Source: Chloroflexota bacterium (GTDB lineage: Bacteria > Chloroflexota > Ktedonobacteria > Ktedonobacterales > Ktedonobacteraceae). Taken from it: 7,192 nt of DNA. The translations under genes and the position numbers were made by a program. The stretch is taken from contig JAJZEJ010000203.1 in NCBI GenBank assembly GCA_021828635.1, positions 1 to 7,192 of the forward strand, written 5' to 3'. Below are positions 6,013 to 7,192 of this stretch, piece after piece (the stretch's first letter is position 1; every line of letters starts with the position of its first letter). The notes under the pieces were generated by a model, which was not told the DNA's origin, did not search any database, and saw nothing but the letters and a program-made list of their open reading frames with translations.

Positions 6013-7182
6013 ATGGCAAAAACACTTGATTCTGGCACCTTGATGGTTCAGGGAGCGCGTACCAGTTCGCTACATATAGTGCGTACACTACGCTTGGCAT
6101 TTGGCGCTGTAATCTTACTTGGGGCAACCCTCTTTTTCCTCGGTACAAGTTGGGATATTCAGTGGCACACGTATATTGGACGTGACCGCACGCTCATTCC
6201 ACCGCATATTATCATGTTATTTGGAATTACCCTTTGTGGCCTCTCGGCCCTCTCGACGGTGTTGATCGAGACATTTTGGGCGCGGCAGAACGCTCAAATC
6301 GCACAGGGTAGCACACAATTTGCCGACGCTTTTCATGGTTCACTGGGAGCCTATATTGTTGGCTTTGGTGCGTTGGATTCGGCAATTGGCTTTCCGTTGG
6401 ATAGCTATTGGCACTCGCTCTACGGCATTGATGTGCAGATTTGGGCTCCTTTCCATGTTATGATTATCGCGGGCATGGCTGCCGTTGCCCTCGGCACGGT
6501 CTATATGTTCGTCTCCATCGCACATCTTGCGGCACACGATTCTGCACGAGTAGCACGCAGGCTGAGCCACGCAGGTACACTGAGTGCGCTAGCCGTAATG
6601 CTCTCGATTCTGACCTTTTTGCTCTTCGATGCCTACGGTAACATGGGTACTATCACAGTAGGCTCTGTCACTATCAACGTCTTTGCCGCGCTCGCCGCAC
6701 TCTTTGGCCTCTATAGCTTTATTGTTGCAGGGTATGCTCTACCCTGGCGCTGGGCTGCGACAAGCGTTGTTGCGGTCTCATTCGTTCTCATTACCATCGT
6801 CTGGTTCTATGTACCACCTGCCACGACCTTACTGCTTAAACTTGAGCAACTCACCTATCGCCGAGGTGGCCCACATCTACCAGTGGTGACGGTAGATTGG
6901 CCGATCCTCTTCATAATCGCCGCCGTCATCTTCGATCTTGTCAGATATCAGGCTCGCAAACGCAATTGGTCGGCGCGTAAGCTATTAGCTGTGCTGGCAG
7001 CGGCCCCACTCGTTGGTTTTCTACCCGCACCATTGCTTTTTCCACTCTATCCAGCACTCTTAGTGATGAGAATAGGTATCATCGGTAGCATTATCACGCT
7101 GCTACTTGGCTATGTAGGCGGCTACATTGGCAGTTGGCTTGGCAATCGCACTGGTGAAGTGATCGAGACGCTGGAGCAATAG
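6013..7182 (+). CDS. Polytopic membrane protein of unknown function with duplicated His/Asp motif
   Basis: I do not recognise a named family. The 389-residue protein has about ten predicted membrane segments (roughly 26-45, 63-86, 108-128, 145-170, 187-206, 217-241, 246-267, 296-312, 324-344, 346-376) and a basic N-terminus without a cleavable signal. Two copies of one motif face the ends of early helices: Asp48, Trp51, His52, Gly56, Asp58, Pro64, His65, Gly71, and Asp130, Trp133, His134, Gly138, Asp140, Pro146, His148, Gly154. Two conserved histidines and two aspartates per copy could bind metal, but that is inference. Hypothetical membrane proteins with similar WH...GRD...PPH motifs occur, as far as I recall, in Actinobacteria and Chloroflexota. 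ATG 6013 is chosen because AAGAAGGA (5995-6002) precedes it; an upstream in-frame TTG (5929) would add 28 polar residues without a ribosome-binding site. A probable ribosome-binding site after the stop suggests another gene in the same operon. Confidence 0.85.
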   Translation: MAKTLDSGTLMVQGARTSSLHIVRTLRLAFGAVILLGATLFFLGTSWDIQWHTYIGRDRTLIPPHIIMLFGITLCGLSALSTVLIETFWARQNAQIAQGSTQFADAFHGSLGAYIVGFGALDSAIGFPLDSYWHSLYGIDVQIWAPFHVMIIAGMAAVALGTVYMFVSIAHLAAHDSARVARRLSHAGTLSALAVMLSILTFLLFDAYGNMGTITVGSVTINVFAALAALFGLYSFIVAGYALPWRWAATSVVAVSFVLITIVWFYVPPATTLLLKLEQLTYRRGGPHLPVVTVDWPILFIIAAVIFDLVRYQARKRNWSARKLLAVLAAAPLVGFLPAPLLFPLYPALLVMRIGIIGSIITLLLGYVGGYIGSWLGNRTGEVIETLEQ

Positions 7183-7184
7183 GT

Positions 7185-7192
7185 AAGAAAGG
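7185..7192 (+). promoter_or_regulatory. Probable ribosome-binding site of a gene beyond the window
   Basis: AAGAAAGG begins two nucleotides after the stop codon of the membrane-protein gene and runs to the right edge. Its form resembles the sites used in this window (AAGAAGGA at 5995-6002). A co-directional downstream gene starting within about ten bases outside the window is likely, and would be co-transcribed with the membrane protein. Confidence 0.5.

Overview
The window is a bacterial chromosomal segment of roughly balanced GC in which every supportable gene lies on the + strand. Strong Shine-Dalgarno sites (GGAGG, GAAGGAG, AAGGA) and one TTG start mark it as bacterial. Protein style, gene content and palindromic intergenic elements would suit a Chloroflexota (Ktedonobacteria-like) soil or sediment organism. 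That is an inference from general resemblance, not a database result.

Positions 1-5145 hold a carbohydrate uptake and catabolism cluster. In order: the C-terminal part of an extracellular solute-binding protein (cut by the left edge), two CUT1-type ABC permeases, a Gfo/Idh/MocA NAD(P)-dependent dehydrogenase, and an enolase-superfamily sugar-acid dehydratase resembling galactonate dehydratase. The genes are co-directional with gaps of 23-78 nt, so they are probably one transcription unit. No transporter ATPase is present; a shared MsiK/UgpC-type ATPase elsewhere in the genome is the usual solution. The inferred logic is uptake of a sugar or sugar derivative, NAD(P)-linked oxidation, then dehydration of the resulting aldonic acid to a 2-keto-3-deoxy acid. 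The substrate cannot be read from the sequence.

Positions 5146-5793 hold a stand-alone MOSC-domain protein with its own candidate promoter and a peculiar start region: a five-codon ORF overlapping a 10-bp palindrome. Positions 5794-6012 are a 219-nt gap with a candidate promoter. Positions 6013-7182 encode a polytopic membrane protein of unknown function, in which a His/Asp-rich motif (DxxWHxxxGxD...PxH...G) occurs twice. The last eight bases look like a ribosome-binding site for another gene just beyond the window.

The most notable non-coding structure is a perfect 17-bp inverted repeat between the binding-protein and first permease genes. A shorter hairpin before the dehydratase gene shares its sequence and its unpaired TT, and a 9-nt fragment of it recurs before the MOSC gene. 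Together these suggest a dispersed palindromic repeat family or a conserved intercistronic RNA element. The window is otherwise fairly ordinary; I see no CRISPR array, transposase, tRNA or rRNA.
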